Origin: Nitrospirota bacterium
Lineage (GTDB): Bacteria; Nitrospirota; Thermodesulfovibrionia; Thermodesulfovibrionales; JdFR-85
Direction of reading: 5' to 3'
Assembly: GCA_013152485.1 (NCBI GenBank)
Contig: JAADGG010000083.1
Coordinates: 1-34,254 of the forward strand
DNA length: 34,254 nucleotides
A program made the translations under genes and the position numbers. Positions 15,667 through 22,858 of the stretch are shown here, piece by piece. The notes under the pieces were generated by a model, which saw only the letters and a list, made by a program, of their open reading frames with translations, did no database searches and was not told where the DNA came from. The first letter of the stretch is position 1, and each line of letters starts with the position of its first letter.

Positions 15667-17403
15667 ATGAAAGAGATCCTTATAGTCAATCTGACCAGAA
15701 TGGGCGATCTTGTCCAGACCACTCCGGTGATAAGGGGTCTGAAGGAGAAGTATCCCGGTGTAAGGATAACGCTTCTTGTAAACGCGGCCTTTTCAGAGAT
15801 TTGCCGGTACATACCCGACACGGACAGGGTCTTTGCACTCGATATCGACAGGATAATTCGCGGGCTGAACGGCGGCGGACTGGTAGAGGCGTTTCGATAT
15901 GTCGAGGAGAGCATCGGAGCGATAAACGACGGCATGTATGACCTTGTCATAAACTTCACACACTCCAACATGAGTGCGGTCTTGACATCCCTTTTCAACA
16001 CGAGGGAGACAAGGGGCCTCAGTATGAACGATGAAGGGTTTACCATCAAGAGGCATCCATGGATCAGGTGCTTTTTCAATGTTATTCCCGGCAGAGGCTA
16101 TAATCCGTTTCATCTGTGTGACATGTACCTGAAGGCCGCAGGTTTGACCCCCGGCCGACAAGGCCTCCATCTTGACATGCCCGATGATGTCGATCAGAGG
16201 ATTTGCTCTCTGTTCAAAGGAAGAGGGATCAGTGATGGTGATACAGTCGTGGGCCTTCAGCTTGGAGCAAGCGCGGAGGACAAGAGATGGCCTATAGCCT
16301 CGTTTGTTGCGCTGGCCGACAGGTTGGTTGAATCCTTCGGGGTGAAGGTTGTTCTGACAGGCTCGGTCAAGGAGGCCGACTTCGGAAGGAGCTTTGAGTC
16401 CCTTGCAAGGGCAAAGCCGCTGAACCTGATCGGACGGACCGACCTGAGTGATCTTGTTGCCGTGCTGCGGCGTTGCAATCTCTTCATCAGCAACGATACG
16501 GGGCCCCTTCACATTGCCACAGCCGTAGGTACGAAGACGGTGAATATCTCTCTGGGGTCGGTCCACTTCAGGGAGACGGGACCTTATGGTGACGGTCATT
16601 ACGTGATAAAGGCCGAGATACCGTGCAGTCCTTGTGACTTCTACACTGACTGCACCGACACGGTCTGCAAACGTACCGTTAGCGTGAACAGTGTCTTCGA
16701 GCTCTCGAGCAGGTTGTTGATGGATGAAGACGTGTCATCCATGGATGATTCCCCGGTATGGCGTGATGTTCAGGTCTACAAATCGTACTTCGATGCAGAC
16801 GGGCTCATCGAGTATCTCCCCTTGGTCAGGAGACGTCCTTTGAACAAGGAGATCCTTTTTACCGCCGTATACAAGCGGACGTGGCTGAATGTCCTCGACT
16901 CCGGGGACAAGCGCAGTCCCGAAAGTATTTGCGATATGGTGTCGGAGCATATACATGCGAGCTATGACACGGACTCTTTAGATTTACGGGCTCTGGTCGA
17001 AGACGAGCTTGCCGTATTGAAAAGACTGGAAGACCTCGCCAGGAATGCCTACTCCATAATATCCATAATCGAGAGGGAAGCCAGGAAGGCTTCTCCTGAT
17101 ATAGACTTGATCAAGAAGATATGGACTGGCGTACCTCATATCGACCAGGAGATCGAAACCGCCGGTTACACATGCCCTGCCTTGAGACCCCTGACCAATA
17201 TATTCAAGTACGAGAAGGAAGAACTCGAGGAGAAAGAGATAGTTGTCCTGTCAGAAAAGGCCTGTAAAATCTATAATGATCTCGGCCTCCATGTCTCCAT
17301 GATGATAGCCGTACTCGAGTCACTACTGCAGCGTTTCCCAGGGCAACGTGTTAGTTCGGGAGATTATATCAATTCAATGCCGATGCTTCAGGACACGGAT
17401 TAA
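15667..17403 (+). CDS. Heptosyltransferase-like GT9 with unknown C-terminal tail
   Basis: A 578-residue protein. Residues 1-345 match ADP-heptose:LPS heptosyltransferase (GT9): ILIVNLTRMGDLVQTTPVIR at the start, LQLGASAEDKRWP, VVLTGSVKEADFG, and FISNDTGPLHIATAVGTKTV, all diagnostic. A Cys-rich patch follows (CSPCDFYTDCTDTVCKR). Residues about 350-578 are predicted helical and match nothing I recognise. Standard family members end near residue 350, so this tail is extra. The gene starts five bases after the previous stop. In this context it may add a heptose-like sugar to the flagellar glycan rather than LPS. gmhA, which makes the heptose precursor, is 9 kb downstream (26303). Confidence 0.84.
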   Translation: MKEILIVNLTRMGDLVQTTPVIRGLKEKYPGVRITLLVNAAFSEICRYIPDTDRVFALDIDRIIRGLNGGGLVEAFRYVEESIGAINDGMYDLVINFTHSNMSAVLTSLFNTRETRGLSMNDEGFTIKRHPWIRCFFNVIPGRGYNPFHLCDMYLKAAGLTPGRQGLHLDMPDDVDQRICSLFKGRGISDGDTVVGLQLGASAEDKRWPIASFVALADRLVESFGVKVVLTGSVKEADFGRSFESLARAKPLNLIGRTDLSDLVAVLRRCNLFISNDTGPLHIATAVGTKTVNISLGSVHFRETGPYGDGHYVIKAEIPCSPCDFYTDCTDTVCKRTVSVNSVFELSSRLLMDEDVSSMDDSPVWRDVQVYKSYFDADGLIEYLPLVRRRPLNKEILFTAVYKRTWLNVLDSGDKRSPESICDMVSEHIHASYDTDSLDLRALVEDELAVLKRLEDLARNAYSIISIIEREARKASPDIDLIKKIWTGVPHIDQEIETAGYTCPALRPLTNIFKYEKEELEEKEIVVLSEKACKIYNDLGLHVSMMIAVLESLLQRFPGQRVSSGDYINSMPMLQDTD

Positions 17404-17412
17404 CTGAAAATA

Positions 17413-17434
17413 TCTGAGCCGAACCCGACTCAGA
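17413..17434 (+). other. Small inverted repeat before the 143-aa gene
   Basis: TCTGAG (17413-17418) and CTCAGA (17429-17434) form a six-base stem with a ten-base loop in the 49-base gap. Four bases or so later comes AAGGAG for the next gene. It may tune translation, but it is short and could be chance. Confidence 0.25.
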
Positions 17435-17452
17435 CGAAAGAAGGAGAGAAAC

Positions 17453-17884
17453 ATGCAAAACAGTGAAGTGAAAAGAGATATCGAGCTTGTAGGTGCGATA
17501 CAGAAGGGTATTGCAGAGACCGACGGAGTTGTAACCGAGATAGGGGAGAAGCTGCTCGACTGTGTCAACCTGCTAAGGACGGAGCAGTCGGATGACGTTT
17601 TCATGGCATTGTCGGAAGGGATAAAGAACCTCGACTACTTGATGGAGTTCGTGCGGGAGGTCAGAAAGGGCGTAGAGCATCTGAGGCTCAGAGGATACGA
17701 TATATCCATGGAACCTTTTGCCTGCTGGGATGACTCTCTCGATATCTTCAAGGAGATGCTGTCGGCATTTGAGTCGAAAGACTGGGTAACCCTCTCGGAC
17801 CTCATACAGTATGAGCTTCCTCAAATTCTTGGAGAGGGCAGGCAGGGACTGTCTGCGATAAGAGACAGGCTCATGGAGCTTTGA
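17453..17884 (+). CDS. Small helical protein of unknown function
   Basis: I do not recognise this 143-residue protein. It is acidic and almost wholly helical, with no signal peptide, membrane segment or Cys motif. Visible features are a polar N-terminal helix, IKNLDYLMEFVREVRKGVEH in the middle, a short WDDSLDIFKEMLSAFESKDW segment and a final helix. It resembles a helical-bundle adaptor more than an enzyme. It has a good AAGGAG before ATG 17453 and is the last gene of the island, 49 bases after the GT9 gene, whose unknown tail is also helical. A partner or chaperone role for the glycosylation enzymes is possible but unproven. Confidence 0.72.
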   Translation: MQNSEVKRDIELVGAIQKGIAETDGVVTEIGEKLLDCVNLLRTEQSDDVFMALSEGIKNLDYLMEFVREVRKGVEHLRLRGYDISMEPFACWDDSLDIFKEMLSAFESKDWVTLSDLIQYELPQILGEGRQGLSAIRDRLMEL

Positions 17885-17893
17885 ACTTTTCAT

Positions 17894-17920
17894 TAAAGTT
17901 TTCCGAAAAACGTCCGATAT
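17894..17920 (+). promoter_or_regulatory. Sigma28 promoter, upstream copy
   Basis: TAAA (17894-17897, followed by GTTTT) and TCCGATAT (17913-17920) with a 15-base spacer. It lies 10 bases after the stop of the 143-aa gene and 350 bases before the next gene, with a second sigma28 promoter in between. Its transcript would begin near 17927 and include the inverted-repeat element. Confidence 0.82.
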
Positions 17921-17952
17921 ATACTCTGTGAGCAAATACGCATCGACTGTAA

Positions 17953-18121
17953 ATGAGATGATGGAATAGGTTGGAGTAATGGAGTGACTTTTTTTCGGGG
18001 CAGGGAATGCTATATCCTTATATGATGTTGTGCAATGATATTTGAGCGTGTTTTTCTCCCTCCCCTCCTCCTTAAACTCCATTACTCCAACACTATATTG
18101 TCCGTTTGCGGATGAGATGAT
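17953..18121. repeat. MITE-like element: inverted repeat inside direct repeats
   Basis: A perfect 16-bp inverted repeat (GTTGGAGTAATGGAGT 17970-17985; complement 18076-18091) encloses 90 bases. A 10-bp direct repeat ATGAGATGAT flanks it (17953-17962 and 18112-18121). The direct repeats do not directly touch the inverted repeats (7- and 20-base gaps), so this is only MITE-like. A T7 run (17989-17995) follows the left arm. No gene is inside. It sits between two sigma28 promoters. As RNA it could fold into a long stem with a 90-base loop. Confidence 0.55.
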
Positions 18122-18161
18122 CCTTCCAGATCCAGACCGGATTCCCTGAAAAAAAGCTCAT

Positions 18162-18188
18162 TAAAGTTCTCTGAAGAAAGGCCGATAT
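18162..18188 (+). promoter_or_regulatory. Sigma28 promoter of the motility-control operon
   Basis: TAAA (18162-18165) and GCCGATAT (18181-18188) with a 15-base spacer; the -10 is the best of the three copies. Transcription would start near 18195, about 50 bases before the 74-aa gene, and would carry the regulators and motAB. Confidence 0.86.
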
Positions 18189-18247
18189 AAAGAGTAGGGA
18201 CAGTTTTTTTCTCAGGTCAGGCTCCAGGAGGTAACAGGGAGGTGATG

Positions 18248-18472
18248 ATGACGATACTGCCGTCGCAGATTAATGACATGCTCAGGCTTTACTCGAAGTT
18301 TTCAGGCACGAACTCCCACCTGCCCGAAGATCCGTTCCCTGCAGTTGAAGAACCTCAGGACGTTGTGGAGATATCCACGGAGGCAAAGAAAAGGCAGATT
18401 CAGGACGAGACAAGGATGGAGGTCATGAAAAAGATAAAGGAGACGGGCATAGTTGGAAAAGAAAGACTTTAA
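18248..18472 (+). CDS. Small conserved-looking flagellar-regulon protein
   Basis: A 74-residue soluble protein and first gene behind the sigma28 promoter. ATG 18248 is preferred over GTG 18242 and ATG 18245, because GGGAGG ends five bases before it. The N-terminus (LPSQINDMLRLYSKF) is a helix, the middle is Pro-rich and acidic, and the C-terminal half (DVVEISTEAKKRQIQDETR) is a charged helix. The DxVxISxEAK pattern is reminiscent of FlgM-type anti-sigma28 factors, but the C-terminal sigma-binding helices of FlgM are not clear. I would not call it FlgM. Its 3' end overlaps the response regulator start (TTG 18453) by 20 bases, so both are probably co-translated. Confidence 0.65.
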   Translation: MTILPSQINDMLRLYSKFSGTNSHLPEDPFPAVEEPQDVVEISTEAKKRQIQDETRMEVMKKIKETGIVGKERL

Positions 18473-19055
18473 GATTCTCATCATAGACGATGATGAAATA
18501 GCGAGAGATGTAGTAGTCAGCCTGCTTTCCAAGGAAGGTTTCACTGTCTGTTCCGCCCGTGACGGTCTCGAGGGTATCAGGGCTCTGAAGCTCGATGTAT
18601 ACAGCCTGATCATCACGGACCTCAGGATGCCCGGGGCAGGCGGGTTTGAAGTGCTGAAGGCGGCCCGCGATTTCAACCCTAAGGCCGCCGTCGTCATACT
18701 GACGGCGTACGGAACGCTGGACAACGCCATCGAAGCCATAAAGTTCGGAGCATATGACTATATCACGAAACCTTTCAAGCTCCAGGAGATCATTATTGTG
18801 GTCGAGAATGCCATGAAGAGGGCCGAACTCATGGAGGAGAACGAAGAGCTCAGGCTCCATCTGCGCAATACATACAGGGATCTCGAGATGATGAACTCGG
18901 TGAGGAGGCATGCAACACCGGAATTGACGATGAACTTTCTCGAACGGCTTGCTCGGTTGAGGCAGATGGACATAATCAGCGAGTCTGATGTGGAGATTTT
19001 GAAGGATAGATTGCTTTTGGGAGCTGTAAATGCCACGGGTACTGATAGTAGATGA
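18453..19055 (+). CDS. Response regulator with receiver domain and helical tail
   Basis: A 200-residue protein with a canonical receiver at 1-125: acidic pocket LIIDDDE, phospho-acceptor D56 in IITDLRMP, switch residue in VILTAYGT and Lys in YITKPF. The remaining 75 residues form a coiled coil (RAELMEENEELRLHLRN) and a short helical end; there is no DNA-binding or enzymatic domain. It would signal by protein contact. The start is TTG 18453 with AAAGGAG about ten bases upstream; no ATG suits the receiver fold. It overlaps both the upstream gene and the following HD-GYP gene (26 bases). The histidine kinase at 22859 is a plausible partner. Confidence 0.86.
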   Translation: MEKKDFKILIIDDDEIARDVVVSLLSKEGFTVCSARDGLEGIRALKLDVYSLIITDLRMPGAGGFEVLKAARDFNPKAAVVILTAYGTLDNAIEAIKFGAYDYITKPFKLQEIIIVVENAMKRAELMEENEELRLHLRNTYRDLEMMNSVRRHATPELTMNFLERLARLRQMDIISESDVEILKDRLLLGAVNATGTDSR

Positions 19056-20514
19056 CGACGAATCGATAAGAAGTGTCCTGTCGGACATGGTGAGGACGGC
19101 CGGTCCATACCAGACGGATCTCGCCATGGACGGGCTCGACGGCCTCAGGAAGGTCATGCATGATGAGTATGATATCATTTTTACGGACATAAAGATGCCC
19201 CGCATGGGAGGGCTCGAGTTCATGCAGGAAGTCCGGAAACAGGATCCCATGATACCGGTTGTGGTGATAACGGCATACTCCTATCTTGAGACTGCTGTTT
19301 CGGCAATGAAGCAGGGAGCTGCTGATTTCATAACCAAACCGTTCACGTTCAACGATATAAGGCACATACTCAGCAAGGTTATCCGTGAGAGGGAGCTGAT
19401 AAAGAGCTTTGCATCCAACGGTAACAAGGATGCAGTTGTCGAGGCCCTCAACTCGGAGCTTTACAAAAGACTGCAGGAGATCAACACCTTGTTCACACTC
19501 AGTATAGAACTCGACGAGATAAAAGAGAACTCCAGCATCTTCAACAGGATCGTTTCAATGATCGCCAGGCTTCTCAAGGCAAAGAGGGTCGCGCTCGGGC
19601 TCATCGAGGATGGAAGCATAGAGAACCGATACACGATCGGCATTGCACATGTGGAGAAGCTCGCGCTGAAGGGCTCGGTTTATGAGGAAGTGATGGGCAG
19701 CAAAAGGCATATGGTGCTGGAGGTCGGGCAGAGAAATCCAATGAACGGCTATCCTCTGGAGTCCGAGTTCCTTATAATACCCCTTGTACTGAACAACGAA
19801 GTGCTCGGGTTCTTGAGCATAACCGACAAGACCGACGGTTACAAATTCGCTGACGAGGAGGTCAACCTCGCCCTGACGCTTGCCCACAAGGCTTGTCTCA
19901 GGCTCGAAAACAACGCCCTGTATGAAATAACATACAATAACCTCATCAACACGCTGAAGACGCTCATCCTGACTGTTGAAGCAAGGGATTCCTATACGAA
20001 GCAGCACTCCGAGAGGGTCACGAAGCTTTCACTCGAAATCGCCGATGCCATGGGCTGTGCACAGGCGGAAAGGGATGCGATAAGATTTGCCGGTTACTTG
20101 CACGATATCGGTAAGATAGGGGTACGGGATATAGTCCTGCTGAAACCCGGTGTGCTGACCGACGAAGAGTTCGAAGAGATAAAGAAACACCCGGTCGTCG
20201 GCGACAATATCGTCTCACCTCTCGGATCTTTTCCGTTGGAGCGCCTGCTTATAAGGCACCATCACGAGAGGTTCGACGGTCGGGGGTATCCCGACGGTCT
20301 CGAGGGAGAAGAGATACCGCTCATTGCGAGGATCCTCGCCGTTGCCGACACATATGACTCTATGACTACAACGAGGCCGTACAGGAAAGGAGTGGATCAC
20401 CAGACGGCCATTGGTGAGATAAAGAGATGCTCCAGCTCACAGTTTGACCCCGTAGTGGTAAGGGCCTTCATGACCACACCTACGGGACGCAGAGGCAACT
20501 TCAATGAGAATTGA
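19030..20514 (+). CDS. Response regulator-GAF-HD-GYP c-di-GMP phosphodiesterase
   Basis: A 494-residue protein. Residues 1-120 are a receiver (VLIVDDDES, D53 in IIFTDIKMP, FITKPF). About 140-305 are a GAF-like sensor domain. About 310-480 are an HD-GYP phosphodiesterase, with H358-D359 in GYLHDIGKIG and R418-GYP in FDGRGYPDGLEGEEIP, plus the trailing ARILAVADTYDSMTT. All metal and signature residues I can check are present, so the enzyme should hydrolyse c-di-GMP when phosphorylated. It overlaps its neighbours on both sides (26 and 11 bases) and precedes a PilZ protein and MotAB, which places it in motor control. Confidence 0.93.
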   Translation: MPRVLIVDDDESIRSVLSDMVRTAGPYQTDLAMDGLDGLRKVMHDEYDIIFTDIKMPRMGGLEFMQEVRKQDPMIPVVVITAYSYLETAVSAMKQGAADFITKPFTFNDIRHILSKVIRERELIKSFASNGNKDAVVEALNSELYKRLQEINTLFTLSIELDEIKENSSIFNRIVSMIARLLKAKRVALGLIEDGSIENRYTIGIAHVEKLALKGSVYEEVMGSKRHMVLEVGQRNPMNGYPLESEFLIIPLVLNNEVLGFLSITDKTDGYKFADEEVNLALTLAHKACLRLENNALYEITYNNLINTLKTLILTVEARDSYTKQHSERVTKLSLEIADAMGCAQAERDAIRFAGYLHDIGKIGVRDIVLLKPGVLTDEEFEEIKKHPVVGDNIVSPLGSFPLERLLIRHHHERFDGRGYPDGLEGEEIPLIARILAVADTYDSMTTTRPYRKGVDHQTAIGEIKRCSSSQFDPVVVRAFMTTPTGRRGNFNEN

Positions 20515-21271
20515 AGCCGGCAGGCCCGTGCAGGTCAGAACTAAAGACGGTGCCGTATGCTTCAATGCCAGGGTTGCAGATGGGAGCGGAGCGTCATACC
20601 GTCTACACTCCGATGCCGACGCAGGGAACATCAAGGGACAGAGGGTTTTGCTGTGTCAGGGCAATGCGGAGACTATGGCCTTGGTGAGGGAGGCGAGGGG
20701 AAAAGAGCTCCTTGTCGAGATTACCGATGATTTGTACGATGAGGAGAGGCGGTCTTTCTTCAGGGTCGATGATGCGTTTCCCGTAAAGATAAGAAGGGTC
20801 GGCGCTGCCGCAGTCAAGGGATCATGTCCGGCGCTTGTTTACCCGTCTTCCCTCGGGACCGGAGAGCCCCTGACGAGTCTCCAGGACAGCGCTCTCGTCA
20901 CCCTCCTGGAGGATATCAACAACAAGCTCGATTTTCTGTTGAATGCCTTGGTCATGAAAGAGGCCGGTGTCTTGAACGAGGAGGCGCGGGCCGTCAATAT
21001 CTCTGCCTCCGGGATCAGATTCGAGATCGACGAGGAGTTTTCCCCGGGAGACGTTGTGGAACTCAGGATGCTCCTTCCCTCACATCCACCACGGACTGTC
21101 GTGACCGTGGGTGAGGTCACCAGGGTGAACGTACTCGAAAGGGGAGACTCGAGGGTCTACGACACCGCAATAGAGTTTGTCGAGATGTCGGATGAGGTCA
21201 GGGAGGAGATAATACGTTACACACTGCGCAGGCAGAGAGAGACCATAAGGAAACAGAGGAAAGACGGATAA
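20504..21271 (+). CDS. PilZ-domain c-di-GMP effector (YcgR-like)
   Basis: A 255-residue protein with an N-terminal beta-rich domain (about 1-80, YcgR_N-like) and a PilZ domain. The c-di-GMP motif RxxxR is seen in ERRSFFR (about 85-91) and the second motif in NISASGIRFEI. Between them lies an insertion of about 60 residues containing a helix, LLEDINNKLDFLLNALV, probably for oligomerisation. YcgR proteins bind the MotA stator or the rotor and slow swimming when c-di-GMP is high. Location between the HD-GYP enzyme and motA strongly supports this role. ATG 20504 overlaps the upstream stop by 11 bases. motA begins four bases after the stop. Confidence 0.87.
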   Translation: MRIEAGRPVQVRTKDGAVCFNARVADGSGASYRLHSDADAGNIKGQRVLLCQGNAETMALVREARGKELLVEITDDLYDEERRSFFRVDDAFPVKIRRVGAAAVKGSCPALVYPSSLGTGEPLTSLQDSALVTLLEDINNKLDFLLNALVMKEAGVLNEEARAVNISASGIRFEIDEEFSPGDVVELRMLLPSHPPRTVVTVGEVTRVNVLERGDSRVYDTAIEFVEMSDEVREEIIRYTLRRQRETIRKQRKDG

Positions 21272-21274
21272 TGT

Positions 21275-22030
21275 ATGGAGAAGGCAAGCCTGATAGGGTT
21301 AATGCTCGGTGCCTCAGCGCTTGTCGGCGGTACCCTGCTGGAGGGCGGGGATGTGGCTTTCATCTTGCAGCCTGCAGCGGCGGTCATCGTCTTCGGTGGT
21401 ACCCTGGGAGCCACGTTGCTGAGTTTCACCCTGCGTGACGTACTCTTTGCCCTGGGCTCGCTCAAAGAGGTTTTTCTCAAGAATGAAGATCCACCGTATG
21501 CTGACTGCATTGAACAGATAATATCCCTTGCACACCTTTCCAGAAAGAAGGGACTGGTCGCCATAGAGCCACGTCTTGTCGATATAGAGGATCCTTTTTT
21601 CAGGAAAACACTCTCTCTCGCAATTGACGGTATCAGCCCGAAGCTGCTGCGCGAGACGCTCGAGGAGGAGAACGCCACGTTCGAGGACGTCAGGTTGAGG
21701 CAGTCTCGAGTCTTTGAAACCGCGGGGGGTTTTGCCCCGACCATAGGAATAATCGGTGCGGTAATCGGCCTGATACACGTGATGCAGAACCTCTCGGAGC
21801 CTGCAAGCCTTGGACAGGGTATCGCCGTCGCATTCGTTGCCACCGTCTACGGGGTCGGAGCAGCCAACCTACTGCTCCTGCCGATATCCAAAAAGCTGAA
21901 AAACAACTTGATGAAGGAACTGAAGTTCAGGACCATGATAGTGGAAGCCGTTGTAGGTATCCAGTCAGGCGTCAACCCTCACTACCTGAAAGAAAAACTC
22001 CTAGCCTTCGTCGAGAAGGAAGAATCGTGA
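21275..22030 (+). CDS. motA: Flagellar motor stator protein MotA
   Basis: Ion-channel stator subunit in the inner membrane. The 251-residue protein has four hydrophobic segments: about 5-20, 28-48 (AAAVIVFGGTLGATLLSF), and the pair around GFAPTIGIIGAVIGLIHVM and IAVAFVATVYGVGAANLLLLP. The cytoplasmic loop between segments 2 and 3 carries charged residues that contact the rotor. The TGAP-type turn is GGFAPTIG here. Length is typical of the PomA/MotA family of non-enteric bacteria. Start ATG 21275 with AGAGGA upstream. Followed by motB after six bases. Whether protons or sodium drive it cannot be decided from this sequence alone. Confidence 0.94.
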   Translation: MEKASLIGLMLGASALVGGTLLEGGDVAFILQPAAAVIVFGGTLGATLLSFTLRDVLFALGSLKEVFLKNEDPPYADCIEQIISLAHLSRKKGLVAIEPRLVDIEDPFFRKTLSLAIDGISPKLLRETLEEENATFEDVRLRQSRVFETAGGFAPTIGIIGAVIGLIHVMQNLSEPASLGQGIAVAFVATVYGVGAANLLLLPISKKLKNNLMKELKFRTMIVEAVVGIQSGVNPHYLKEKLLAFVEKEES

Positions 22031-22036
22031 CATGTC

Positions 22037-22720
22037 ATGAAGAGAAAGAGGATTACAGACAGTGACAACCCCGACAGGTGGGTTGTGTCCTATGCTGACT
22101 TCATAACCCTCCTGTTTGCATTGTTCACCACCCTTTACGCCATCAGTGTAGTGGATGCAGACAAGCTCGGCAAGTTCGTCAGTTCACTGAACATCGCTCT
22201 GGGAACCGAGAGGGAAGGGCGGAGCGGCTCACTGATACCGGAACTCGATACGCCGGTACGGCTTTCTGACAGGATAGAGTATGAGCTCAGGGGTGTAGTC
22301 GGCTCTTTCAGCAAGGACCTCGATGTGAGAAGGGACGAAAGGGGTGTGATCGTCTCGCTTGGAGAGAGCTACCTGTTTCCATCCGGTTCAGTCGAAATAA
22401 AGGAGTCTTCATTGAAGGTCCTGGCCGAACTGTCCTTGATCCTCAAGGGGATTCCGAACAAGGTGCTGATAGAGGGGCACACGGATAATATGCCGGTCAG
22501 GAACTCCCGTTACAGGTCCAACTGGGAGATTTCGGCATTGCGTGCGGTTTCCGTGTTGAGGGTCTTTGTTGAGAAGTTCGGTCTGCCTCCGGAGAGGTTC
22601 ATTGTTGCGGGATACGGAGAGTATAAGCCGCTCCGGGAGAACTCTACACCCGAGGGCAGGGCGAGGAACAGGCGTGTCGATATCGTGATACTGACAGAAC
22701 GGGAAGCAAAGATGTTATAA
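22037..22720 (+). CDS. motB: Flagellar motor stator protein MotB
   Basis: Partner of MotA that anchors the stator to peptidoglycan. The 227-residue protein has a basic N-terminus, a single membrane helix (about 15-38) carrying the ion-binding D21 in VVSYADFITLLFALF, a plug/linker, and a C-terminal OmpA-like peptidoglycan-binding domain (VLIEGHTDNMPVR, NWEISALRAVSVLRVF, RNRRVDIVI). All key residues are present. It is the last gene of the sigma28 operon; a sigma70-type promoter overlaps its 3' end and would serve the kinase downstream. Confidence 0.93.
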   Translation: MKRKRITDSDNPDRWVVSYADFITLLFALFTTLYAISVVDADKLGKFVSSLNIALGTEREGRSGSLIPELDTPVRLSDRIEYELRGVVGSFSKDLDVRRDERGVIVSLGESYLFPSGSVEIKESSLKVLAELSLILKGIPNKVLIEGHTDNMPVRNSRYRSNWEISALRAVSVLRVFVEKFGLPPERFIVAGYGEYKPLRENSTPEGRARNRRVDIVILTEREAKML

Positions 22721-22721
22721 T
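22691..22721 (+). promoter_or_regulatory. Candidate sigma70 promoter for the histidine kinase
   Basis: CTGACA (22691-22696) and a perfect TATAAT (22716-22721) with a 19-base spacer, longer than ideal. It overlaps the end of motB and lies about 130 bases before the kinase start, in a 138-base gap that holds no other clear element. Confidence 0.45.
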
Positions 22722-22858
22722 ATAGCATCCTGATACTCTTGACAGGAGACGTTTGAAGCTGAACAAGCCAGGGAAGAGCAAGTCCCCCCTGAAATAAAGG
22801 GAGAATCTCTGGTTGGAAAGTCAAGGGCTGAGATGATACCCGAAGAGTTCAGAGGGAG

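Noticed and set aside
15793-16599. 268-codon minus-strand frame inside the GT9 gene
   Set aside because: Antisense shadow; the plus-strand GT9 motifs are clear.
17953-18121. CRISPR-like or IS element reading of the repeats
   Set aside because: Only one inverted pair and one direct pair, no spacer array and no transposase; described as a MITE-like repeat instead.
18248-18472. Calling the 74-residue protein FlgM
   Set aside because: Only a short motif resemblance; the C-terminal sigma28-binding helices are not visible.
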